Assembly (NCBI GenBank): GCA_964523675.1
Contig: CAZFZT010000103.1
Coordinates: 1-9,663 of the forward strand
DNA length: 9,663 nucleotides
Origin: CAZFZT01 sp964523675
GTDB lineage: Bacteria; Planctomycetota; Phycisphaerae; Phycisphaerales; SM1A02
Direction: 5' to 3'
Below the pieces are notes generated by a model. That model was not told the origin of the DNA and searched no databases. It saw only the letters and a list, made by a program, of their open reading frames with translations. The position numbers and the translations under genes are program-made. Of this stretch, positions 1 to 6,303 are shown one piece after another (the first letter of the stretch is position 1; each line of letters opens with the position of its first letter).

Positions 1-761
1 GGGTGGAAATGCTCGAACGTTCGCGCTGCGTCGAATGGGCCGATTCGTTCAAGATCGGCGCGGCGGTAGTGCAGCTCAGGGTGGGTGTAGAACCCTTCGC
101 GGCGAATGCAGCCCTCGGTGAAGTCGCCGCGGAAGGGTTTGCCATCGCGCGTCTCAAGCGTCATTGATGGAGCAAGTGGCGGAAGTTCAAGATCGCTTTC
201 AAGTTCCCACCACGTGTCCTCTTCGTCGTAGAGGTCGTAATCGACGGAGTCGTATGACTTCTCGACGGGAAGGAACTTGAGGCCGCTGAGATTCGCGGCT
301 TCGAGGACGTCGCGGGCGCGCTGCACGGCAACAAACACGCATCCGCTAGATCCGAGCTTGCAGATATCTGCCTTGCCCGGCTCTTGTAGTTCAGTAACTA
401 TGCGCCCGGCAACGCGGGGTTCGCCAGGAACAACTGATTCATTGTAAAGGGGGTCCAGCTCGAGATAATCAAATGTCTTGAAGTCCACATCGTCATACGC
501 ACGTCGCAGACTGAAGGTGTACTCGGTGTCCGACTTTTCACCACGTTTTGGCCACGGACGCATTCCGTTTCCTTCGAGAAGTTCGAGAATCGCCCTTGTT
601 CTTGGATCATCAAACTCGAGAGATGCTTTAAAGCACGGTCGCTGATCTCCAAATCGTCCTTCGGGATATATTGCGATCAATCGTTCAAACAATTCGCGTG
701 GAATGCCACCGCTCCGTTTGCCTTGGACGAAAAGTCCGTTGATCAATGCGAGCGTCTTCAT
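1..761 (-). CDS. Putative immunity protein of the adjacent toxin (partial, C-terminus beyond left edge)
   Basis: An open frame of 253 codons runs from an ATG at 761 to the left window edge without a stop. It starts MKTLALINGLFVQGKRSGG and has no signal peptide or membrane segment, so the product should stay in the cytoplasm. It is acidic and rich in aromatic residues, with a D/E cluster around residues 177-195 (YDLYDEEDTWWELES). The visible C-terminal part reads GFYTHPELHYRRADLERIGPFDAARTFEHF. The ATG overlaps the TGA of the large upstream gene by 4 nt (ATGA), so translation is probably coupled. A soluble gene immediately downstream of a toxin-tipped exoprotein is the normal place for an immunity gene; that is the only ground for the functional call. 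I do not recognise the family. It has two cysteines near residues 134-142 (CKLGSSGC) but no CXXCG pair. Alternatively it could be an unrelated cytosolic protein. Confidence 0.6.
   Translation of the reverse strand, partial: MKTLALINGLFVQGKRSGGIPRELFERLIAIYPEGRFGDQRPCFKASLEFDDPRTRAILELLEGNGMRPWPKRGEKSDTEYTFSLRRAYDDVDFKTFDYLELDPLYNESVVPGEPRVAGRIVTELQEPGKADICKLGSSGCVFVAVQRARDVLEAANLSGLKFLPVEKSYDSVDYDLYDEEDTWWELESDLELPPLAPSMTLETRDGKPFRGDFTEGCIRREGFYTHPELHYRRADLERIGPFDAARTFEHFH
758..761 (-). promoter_or_regulatory. ATGA stop/start overlap, translational coupling
   Basis: The TGA ending the large exoprotein gene (760-758) overlaps the ATG of the next gene (761-759). No separate strong Shine-Dalgarno sequence is seen in front of this ATG; the bases before it are the GGGCAGGGC of the upstream gene's last codons. 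Ribosomes finishing the upstream gene probably re-initiate here, which would tie the amount of downstream protein to that of the exoprotein. Confidence 0.75.
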
Positions 762-1153
762 TGGATGCCCTGCCCTTCAAGCCACGTTTTGGCAACTTTC
801 CAGACGTCCGACCCCAATTCAGGATCCCCTGGATTCCATTGCCCATAGGCCTGATTAAGCCTCTGCAAGATTTCAGCATTGTTTGTCGGAGGATCATTTG
901 CCACGATCTCTGTAAGAATCTTATGAAAACTGCTCGTCCCGGGGCCGACATGCTCGCTCCGATGCATCAGGAAGCCGGGCATATCATCAAGCCATGCATC
1001 CCATCCGCCTGGCGGAACGGCTTGCTCGCCGTGCATGTTTATGTAGAGTTGCTTCGCCCATTGTTTCGGAACAGTGTGGTGGTTGTCTCGATCGAGGTAC
1101 CAGAGTCGATGGCCCAGCGGCGTCTCCTTGAACTCCTTGATGTGCTGGACCGA
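758..1153 (-). other. C-terminal toxin domain, HNH/Endo VII-like (HHxxP)
   Basis: Residues about 1530-1660 of the large protein. HHTVPKQ sits at 1554-1560, followed about 30 residues later by WLDDMPGFLMHRSEHVGPG and SFHKIL. The pattern HH-x2-P ... D-x-(I/M)-P ... H-x3-H-x8-H fits the treble-clef HNH/Endonuclease VII superfamily toxins, in which the first His is catalytic and the later His and Asp residues bind metal. A classical Asn at the middle HNH position is not obvious. RNase rather than DNase activity cannot be excluded. Confidence 0.6.
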
Positions 1154-4100
1154 CTTCACCTTCGTCAGGTCCACGACGCCACCGGGGCCGACTGCATCTT
1201 TATACATCGCCTCCATCAGCGCGTCAACAATGTCGCCCATGTCCTTGTCGAACGTACGGCGAACGGTCGTCGAGTTCGTCTTCTCGAGCATCACAACGAA
1301 CGTGTCCCAATGCTCCAAATCCGGAAAATCCTTCCGGATTCTCGCGATCACCGACGCGGCCTTCTCTCCTTCAGGCGCGTTCCCAATCTGGCTCGCCGCC
1401 TGCAGCAACTCATCAAACTTGTTTTTGACGGCTTGCGGGATGATGCCCGTCGGAAGGTCATCGAGTTTGTCGATGACCTTCGCCATCGTCGCCGCCTTCT
1501 TGGCCGCGTTTCCTGCGCCGCCAGTAAAGACGACCAAGCCCACTTCAAGGGCGACTTCGCCCGTGATCCGCCCGGTGACGCGCCCGACCTCATAGTCGTC
1601 CATGTCGGCGATCGCGTCGTTCACCGCCTCCATGAGTTCGACGGCGATCTCCATCACGACCCGGTACTGGTCGCCGAGTTCGTTGATCGTCTCGTCATCG
1701 CCTGTCAGAAGCGCGTAGGCGTAATCCTGCTGCCCTTGGTGGAGGTTCCATGCCGCCGTCGCAATGACGGTGAGGCCGTTCCACGCGATGCTGATCTTCT
1801 GTTGATCCTCCTCAAGAAGATACCCTTCCCCGTGTGCGATTCGCCACACGACGGAGATCGTGTTGTAGTTCTTGATTGCATGCCAGCCCAACTTGCCGAC
1901 CGCGCCGATCGAATCGACGAGATCAACGCCTGTATCGACGAAGCCCGCGCCGAAGCCCTGCGTGAACTCCCATGCGCCTTCGCGCCATTCACCAACAGGA
2001 CCACCCAGCAACTCCTCCACCGTCATGCTCGGCAGCGCCAGCATGACTTCCGGGAACTCATTGCCTTCAAGCGACAGGAACTTACGGCCTTCTGCCTCCG
2101 CGAACTCAGCGAGGGCGTATGTCCGGTTGTGTGAGATGTCATTCCCCTCCGCGTTCGTGAACTCGGAGGTCAGCGTCAGATCCTGAACTGATGCGAGCAG
2201 TTCCTCGGGGCCGAGCACCTCGATCAGGAACGGCTCGAACGCCCCGCCGCTCGAACTTGCGACCGACGTGATCGACTCCAGATCGAACACGTAGCCCGTC
2301 CAGTCAACCCGGTGGGCTTCTTCGAGCAGCGTGGCTCCTTCAAACGTATCCACAAACGGATCCGGCTTCGTCACCGAGATGTACACGCTGCTCAAGTCGT
2401 CCGGCTCGTGGGTGATCTCAGCGAGGAAGGAATCGGCCGTGGCTGGATTGACGTCCGCGGGAACCACAACGGTCGAGCCGAAGTTCGGATGCGTGTACTT
2501 GCCCTCGCCCGTCTTGTAGAAGAAGTCCTTTGGAAACGCGTCCTGCCCATCGATCTGAAGCGTGACCAGAATGAGGTCGTCCGTATAGAACTCGATGCGC
2601 AAATCGAGATCAACATCGGGCGGCGGATTCGGCCGCAACTCGAACGCGCGCTCCGAGAAGCCCGTGTAGCCCGCGCTATTTTGCGCAAGAAGTTGCACTG
2701 TGTTCCAGCCGGGCTGAATCTCAAGGCCCTCCACAACCGTGGCAAACGTGCCCGAATATTCGAACGGCTTGAGCAGCGACCCGGCCCCCCCACCTGAGTC
2801 CTTCGTGAACGAAACGCCGATGACGACCGGTTCACTGCCGTCGATCACCTGTGCCGGCTCACCATTGAGGCGCACGTGTAGTGCGTCGATGATGCCGTCC
2901 GGGCCGGGCCACAAGTTTGAGAGAGCGTCTTCGATTGAGCCGGCCACGACGAGATCAGCAAGCACGCGCTCGTTGTCCTCCGTCACGCGGACATTTGTCA
3001 ACTCGAACTGGTAAGTGTTGATTGTCGGCGTCGGATGCGAGATATTGGGCAGTCCCGCTTCGGCGATTGAGCCGTCCTGGTTCACGTTTACAACTTGGGT
3101 GCCGATTGCGGTCAGGCGGATCACGTCCGCACATTTACCGACCATCACAACGATACTGGCATCGCCAATCGCTTGACTCGGTCGCACCGCCTCAATCCAA
3201 AGAGTAACTTCATCGACACCTTGGGCAGGCAGACCAAAGTCGGAAGCGTCATACACATAATTTGGTGCGATGTAGTCGCCGCCGTCCGCGACGCTTGCCA
3301 TATTGCGTAGTTCGCTGCCGTCTTTGCGCCAGATGCGGAGAAGGCCCGGCGCTGGCATGTAGGGCGCCTCTGATGGGTCATGGCTGATAAGCATCTCGTG
3401 CGGAGGCGAAGCGTCATAACTAAACGTGATCTGCGAAGCATCCATACCCGAGGGAATGACCAGTCGCATCGGCACGAACTGGTCACCTTCTGAAGCGTCG
3501 TCATCGTCGAACAGGGGATCGAAATCGAAGCCATCGGCAAAGCCGGGAACACCATCTCCATCACGATCACCTGTGTTTGCAAAGATGAATTTGCCCGGCA
3601 AGCTTGGATCGTCTTCGAGGTTTTCTATCGATTCATCACATTCAGGAGTGTCGTATCCAAAGACATTCTGACTGTCGATGCAAAGATCCGGGAGGGGCAC
3701 AACTTCAAACTCCCGCCTGTACGTGCAGCAACCATCGCTCAAGAAGAGCGTCGCTCCGCCTGGTGCTGTGAATTCAACATCCGCATACCGCATCGTGAAA
3801 ATGTCAGCGTCGGGCGGGACCGGCTCGGTAACAATCTCGGCGGCTCCTGCGACCGACCATGTCCAGTCGTGCGGCTCGCACTCCGGGTCGCCGTCGCACT
3901 CATCAAGGCACCACCCATACCAGTGTCTCCAGTGTGGATGCGGGCACGTCCAGGGCATGCAAAACGTGGACGTACTCCACGCGCATACCTCCTGCACGGG
4001 ACATTCGAACGCGCCGCCACCACCTCCGCCGCAGCCGGAATTGCCTGGATCGCCGCCGCAATTTGAATTGCACCACGGGTCCACTTCGGGATTGCACTCC

Positions 4101-5740
4101 GGATTGCACTCGGGATCACCGCCGCACTCCGGGATGCATGACGGGTCGATATCGGAGCATCCGGGGTTGCACGGATCGCCGCCGCAGGCATACTCGCAGA
4201 TCGGATCACCGGTGCCACAGAGCGGATTGCAGGGCCAATCGGGGCAACCGGCACTGCACGCGCTGCCGCCGCACTCGATTGTGCATGGCGCCCAATCACA
4301 GTCGGGGCCGCACGGATCACCGCCGCAGTCGGGGTTGCACCCGGATTTCCAGCAGCCAGGATCGCACGGATCACCGCCGCACGCTGGATCACATTCTCGG
4401 TTTGAGCAGCTGAGACCACACGGGTCGCCATCCTCACATGCAGCATTGCAATGCGGCTCACACAGCGCATGGCATGGTGGCAATAGATCACACTCCTTGT
4501 GACACTTGCCGTACGGATTGAAGTCATCATCAAATCCACAACCCGCGTTGCAGAATCGGTCCGGGCATGCGGGGTGGCATGGACCGAACGGCGGATCCTC
4601 TACCTCGCCGGGATCACAAGCCGGCTCACAACTGCGATACGAGCACAGAGGATCGCAGATGTCTATGTCGCAGGGATCAATCTCGGGTTCGTCGCAGCAG
4701 TCCGGCCTATCTTCGCAAGGATCAATTTGGTCAACCGGATCGACGGGTATGCCCGGCCGGACAGGGATGATGTCCGGCGTCACTGCAAACCACGCGAGTT
4801 CCACGTAGTTCAGCACCGGAATCTCATTCGCCTCGACCTCTGGTATGTCCTGGCCGTAGACGACTATCGAGCCCAGCGTGTCCATGTTGTTCAGGACCAG
4901 TTCAAAGTCGGCAGCATCGATGACCTCATCGCCGTTGAGATCACCATCAAAGCGCGTCAAGTCGGGATCGGCCGAGCCGAAGTTGATTGCGACCCGCATA
5001 AAGTCATTCACCGTGATCGTCTGATCGCCGATCGCATCGCCATCAAGTGGCGTCCAAAAGCCCCCGCCGTTGCATGGCAATTCGACGGCTGCATACAGCA
5101 GTTCACCGCCGTTCGAGTAGCCATCCGTGGGATCGCTGCGAAACACCTGGGTGATGACGTACTCAACATCGTCGGTAGGGGTATAGGATGAGCGCACTCG
5201 CAGTTCGGGCCAACCGTCGCCAGTGATGTCGTAGAGCGGCGCCACGCGATGTCCGAAGTCAACATCATCATCCCAGGCACTCCGAAGCGTGATATCAGCA
5301 TCATCCGCTGTGAGCACGAGCTCGCTCTGTCCGGAGGGGATTTCGAACGGGCCGAAGAAGACGTAGGCCTCGCCCTGCTTGTTTGTCCCACCTTTGGGTG
5401 CGCCCACGATTAAATCATGGGCAGCATAGTTGCTCGGCCCTGTGAGTATCGCGACGTCTTCACCGAAGCGATCGCCGGTCGTTCGGCCGCGCAGGACAAT
5501 CTCGCCTGTCCCTGCGCCTACATTACTCGCTTTGATCCGTACCTCCCCAGGCCCCTCATCAGGTCTTCGCTCGGTTCTATCCGGCTCGCCGTCGCCCTGC
5601 ATGTCGGTTGTGGAACTGACAACCTCGCCGTCGTCCGCATGGCTAGACGGCAAGACAAGGTGCGCTGCTCCCGCCAGAAGACAAAGCAGCATTGCAGCCA
5701 GAAGTAGTCGTCCCAACCCGTCCCGTTGGCATCCCATCAT
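758..5740 (-). CDS. Secreted polymorphic-toxin-like mosaic protein with C-terminal HNH/Endo VII-type nuclease domain
   Basis: 1660 residues, starting at the first of two ATGs, 6 nt after GGAGGA. Layout: signal peptide about 1-35 (hydrophobic 11-31, likely cut after SHA); FG-GAP-like stretch about 85-135 (GDRFGEDVAI, DLIVGAPKGG, GEAYVFFG); dockerin-like EF-hand pair 233-290 (DGDLNGDEVIDAADF); Cys-rich spacer about 342-621; acidic DRDGDGVPGFADGFD stretch 725-748; beta-rich Ig-like segments about 750-1200; Gly/Ala-rich pre-toxin segment about 1255-1420 (TGRITGEVALEVGLVVFTGG); nuclease-like end about 1530-1660 with HHTVPKQ (1554-1560), D1585/D1586, H1593, H1597 and H1606. The last part follows the HH..P and later-His layout of HNH/Endonuclease VII toxins (AHH/HHH types), which cut nucleic acid in target cells. 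The export route beyond Sec is unknown. The gene is 101 bp downstream of a LuxR-type gene and overlaps the putative immunity gene. No lipobox is present. The toxin call is inference from motif order and context; the coding frame itself is secure. Confidence 0.85.
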   Translation of the reverse strand: MMGCQRDGLGRLLLAAMLLCLLAGAAHLVLPSSHADDGEVVSSTTDMQGDGEPDRTERRPDEGPGEVRIKASNVGAGTGEIVLRGRTTGDRFGEDVAILTGPSNYAAHDLIVGAPKGGTNKQGEAYVFFGPFEIPSGQSELVLTADDADITLRSAWDDDVDFGHRVAPLYDITGDGWPELRVRSSYTPTDDVEYVITQVFRSDPTDGYSNGGELLYAAVELPCNGGGFWTPLDGDAIGDQTITVNDFMRVAINFGSADPDLTRFDGDLNGDEVIDAADFELVLNNMDTLGSIVVYGQDIPEVEANEIPVLNYVELAWFAVTPDIIPVRPGIPVDPVDQIDPCEDRPDCCDEPEIDPCDIDICDPLCSYRSCEPACDPGEVEDPPFGPCHPACPDRFCNAGCGFDDDFNPYGKCHKECDLLPPCHALCEPHCNAACEDGDPCGLSCSNRECDPACGGDPCDPGCWKSGCNPDCGGDPCGPDCDWAPCTIECGGSACSAGCPDWPCNPLCGTGDPICEYACGGDPCNPGCSDIDPSCIPECGGDPECNPECNPEVDPWCNSNCGGDPGNSGCGGGGGGAFECPVQEVCAWSTSTFCMPWTCPHPHWRHWYGWCLDECDGDPECEPHDWTWSVAGAAEIVTEPVPPDADIFTMRYADVEFTAPGGATLFLSDGCCTYRREFEVVPLPDLCIDSQNVFGYDTPECDESIENLEDDPSLPGKFIFANTGDRDGDGVPGFADGFDFDPLFDDDDASEGDQFVPMRLVIPSGMDASQITFSYDASPPHEMLISHDPSEAPYMPAPGLLRIWRKDGSELRNMASVADGGDYIAPNYVYDASDFGLPAQGVDEVTLWIEAVRPSQAIGDASIVVMVGKCADVIRLTAIGTQVVNVNQDGSIAEAGLPNISHPTPTINTYQFELTNVRVTEDNERVLADLVVAGSIEDALSNLWPGPDGIIDALHVRLNGEPAQVIDGSEPVVIGVSFTKDSGGGAGSLLKPFEYSGTFATVVEGLEIQPGWNTVQLLAQNSAGYTGFSERAFELRPNPPPDVDLDLRIEFYTDDLILVTLQIDGQDAFPKDFFYKTGEGKYTHPNFGSTVVVPADVNPATADSFLAEITHEPDDLSSVYISVTKPDPFVDTFEGATLLEEAHRVDWTGYVFDLESITSVASSSGGAFEPFLIEVLGPEELLASVQDLTLTSEFTNAEGNDISHNRTYALAEFAEAEGRKFLSLEGNEFPEVMLALPSMTVEELLGGPVGEWREGAWEFTQGFGAGFVDTGVDLVDSIGAVGKLGWHAIKNYNTISVVWRIAHGEGYLLEEDQQKISIAWNGLTVIATAAWNLHQGQQDYAYALLTGDDETINELGDQYRVVMEIAVELMEAVNDAIADMDDYEVGRVTGRITGEVALEVGLVVFTGGAGNAAKKAATMAKVIDKLDDLPTGIIPQAVKNKFDELLQAASQIGNAPEGEKAASVIARIRKDFPDLEHWDTFVVMLEKTNSTTVRRTFDKDMGDIVDALMEAMYKDAVGPGGVVDLTKVKSVQHIKEFKETPLGHRLWYLDRDNHHTVPKQWAKQLYINMHGEQAVPPGGWDAWLDDMPGFLMHRSEHVGPGTSSFHKILTEIVANDPPTNNAEILQRLNQAYGQWNPGDPELGSDVWKVAKTWLEGQGIQ
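1481..1978 (-). other. Pre-toxin / translocation-like segment
   Basis: Residues about 1255-1420 are rich in Gly, Ala and aliphatic residues: GFGAGFVDTGVDLVDSIG, then NGLTVIATAAWNL, then GRITGEVALEVGLVVFTGG and GNAAKKAATMAKVIDKLDDL. This composition and the TG-containing hydrophobic stretch just before the nuclease domain resemble the pre-toxin regions (such as PT-TG) of Rhs and other polymorphic toxins. The comparison is from memory of the family, not from a search. Confidence 0.45.
3497..3568 (-). other. Thrombospondin type 3-like calcium-binding stretch
   Basis: Residues 725-748 of the large protein read DRDGDGVPGFADGFDFDPLF followed by an Asp run. The D-x-D-G-D-G spacing is that of TSP3/EF-hand-like calcium loops, common in secreted planctomycete proteins. 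It separates the Cys-rich spacer region from the beta-rich middle of the protein. Confidence 0.55.
4016..4717 (-). repeat. Degenerate tandem repeat encoding a Cys-rich spacer (C-x3-C-x4, 9 residues)
   Basis: Residues about 342-575 of the large protein. From C450 to C508 the cysteines follow C-x3-C-x4 almost without a break: C450, 454, 459, 463, 468, 472, 477, 481, 486, 490, 495, 499, 504, 508. The unit is typified by CGGDPCNPGC and CNPDCGGDPC. Beyond C508 the longer gap widens to 5-7 residues but the C-x3-C pairs persist to C561. A G-rich tract (571-576) closes the repeat. At DNA level the plus strand shows recurring ggatcaccgccgca-like blocks of about 27 bp or multiples. The segment is likely a disulfide-stabilised extracellular stalk. 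Confidence 0.8.
4871..5044 (-). other. Dockerin-like EF-hand pair
   Basis: Residues 233-290 hold two calcium-loop-like halves: DGDAIGDQTITVNDFMRVAINFG and DGDLNGDEVIDAADFELVLNN. The D-x-N-G-D-x-x-I-D-x-x-D-F pattern is that of dockerin type I-like repeats. The first half is degenerate. Such repeats are common in planctomycete exoproteins without any cellulosome; a binding partner is not evident here. Confidence 0.65.
5336..5488 (-). other. FG-GAP-like beta-propeller segment
   Basis: Residues about 85-135 contain GDRFGEDVAI, DLIVGAPKGG and GEAYVFFGPF, the FG...V..GAP...G..YVF series of integrin-alpha-type FG-GAP repeats. A second, weaker copy may follow (DFGHRVAPLYDITGDGWPEL, residues 161-180). 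One or two repeats cannot form a whole propeller alone, so this may be a remnant or part of a larger N-terminal fold. Confidence 0.6.
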
Positions 5741-5746
5741 CGTGAG

Positions 5747-5752
5747 TCCTCC
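5747..5752 (-). promoter_or_regulatory. Ribosome-binding site of the large exoprotein gene
   Basis: On the minus strand GGAGGA lies 6 nt before the first of two adjacent ATG codons (CTCACG-ATG-ATG). This spacing favours the first ATG at 5740 as the start. Confidence 0.7.
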
Positions 5753-5785
5753 AAGGAAGCGCCCCGCCGAGGCAAGGCCGTGGTA

Positions 5786-5815
5786 CAGAAGTGACTGGAA
5801 AGTAAGCCACTTCTG
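5786..5815. promoter_or_regulatory. Inverted repeat upstream of the exoprotein gene
   Basis: CAGAAGTG (5786-5793) and CACTTCTG (5808-5815) form a perfect 8-bp dyad around a 14-nt centre. It lies in the 101-bp gap between the LuxR-type gene and the exoprotein gene, 46 nt before the exoprotein start. It has no T-run after it on the minus strand, so a terminator is unlikely. An operator for the neighbouring regulator or a leader hairpin is possible. A weak TTGTGA-17-TACTTT promoter-like pair overlaps it on the minus strand; I would not rely on that. Confidence 0.4.
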
Positions 5816-5841
5816 GAGGGGTCACAAGTCGCCTATTGAGG

Positions 5842-6147
5842 TTACACTTTTCGTGTGACGTGAGCTCGTGCGGCAGAATCTCGGAGGTTGATGTACTCTT
5901 CGATGACGCGAACCACCAAGGCGGTGCGCGAGTTGACGCCGAGCTTGATGTACAGTCGCCCAAATTGCGAGTGGACGGTATGGCGGGATGTGCCCAGCGC
6001 AAGTGCGATGCCGGTTTCACCAAGGTCGTCGAAGACGTAGCGGACGAGTTGGAGCTCCCTCGGACTCAGCGAGAGCGAGAGCGCGATGTCATGCCATTGC
6101 CTATTCGTGAGTAGGCGGCTGCCGGTCGATACTGAAACCGTTCGCAT
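5842..6147 (-). CDS. Stand-alone LuxR/GerE-type HTH transcriptional regulator
   Basis: 101 residues from the ATG at 6147. GGAGGT sits 7 nt before it (6160-6155), which makes this ATG better than the GTG five codons upstream at 6162. Almost the whole protein is a LuxR C-terminal four-helix DNA-binding domain: LSPRELQLVRYVFDD (residues 27-41), then ETGIALALGTSRHTVHSQFG with the recognition helix at about 54-69, and RLYIKLGVNSRTALVVRVIEEY. There is no receiver, autoinducer or ATPase domain in front, so any signal input must come from another protein or from its own abundance. It is transcribed in the same direction as the exoprotein gene 101 bp downstream and may regulate it; this is inferred from position only. 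Small orphan LuxR-type proteins of this kind are frequent in planctomycetes. Confidence 0.85.
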   Translation of the reverse strand: MRTVSVSTGSRLLTNRQWHDIALSLSLSPRELQLVRYVFDDLGETGIALALGTSRHTVHSQFGRLYIKLGVNSRTALVVRVIEEYINLRDSAARAHVTRKV

Positions 6148-6303
6148 TATGCTGACCTCCACAGGAGCCGCAAAGCGCCGGAATGGGCTTTATCGATGCT
6201 CCGAAATGGAGGCGTTGCGCGTCATCGAATCCTGACGAGGAAATGCGATAAATCGCAAATTTTTGCAGCTTTTTTTCACCTCGGCCCCCGTCGCTTCAAC
6301 CTT
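6148..6303. promoter_or_regulatory. Intergenic region between accD and the LuxR-type gene, with nested dyads
   Basis: About 156 bp without a gene. It is AT-rich near its accD end, unlike the rest of the window. TGCGAT-AA-ATCGCA (6244-6257) and GCAAA-TT-TTTGC (6255-6266) are two perfect dyads that overlap by three bases, followed on the plus strand by a run of T. On the minus strand this lies about 40-60 nt after the accD stop and about 100 nt before the LuxR-type gene. It probably holds the promoter of that gene and possibly an operator. No convincing -35/-10 pair was found. Confidence 0.4.
6155..6160 (-). promoter_or_regulatory. Ribosome-binding site of the LuxR-type gene
   Basis: A strong GGAGGT on the minus strand lies 7 nt before the ATG at 6147. 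It overlaps the first codons of a longer GTG-started reading, so it decides in favour of the shorter protein. Confidence 0.8.

Noticed and set aside
746..2134. Long plus-strand open frame of 462 codons
   Set aside because: It lies antisense within the large exoprotein gene, shows Arg/His/Val-rich composition typical of a frame shadow and has no domain. The minus-strand frame has clear motifs across the same region.
3678..4502. Plus-strand open frame with Ser/Gly/His repeats
   Set aside because: Its repetitive sequence is the antisense reading of the Cys-rich repeat on the minus strand.
4016..4717. Possible CRISPR array because of recurring blocks of about 27 bp
   Set aside because: The blocks are imperfect, contiguous and in codon frame with a Cys repeat; there are no unique spacers of constant length.
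5640..5740. Lipoprotein signal in the large exoprotein (MMGC or LLCLLAGAA)
   Set aside because: No [LVI]-[AS]-[GA]-C lipobox occurs at the end of the hydrophobic segment; a signal peptidase I site after SHA fits better.
5842..5858. Hairpin GTTACAC/GTGTGAC at the end of the LuxR-type gene as a terminator
   Set aside because: One pair is a G-T wobble, the stem overlaps the stop codon and no T-run follows on the minus strand.
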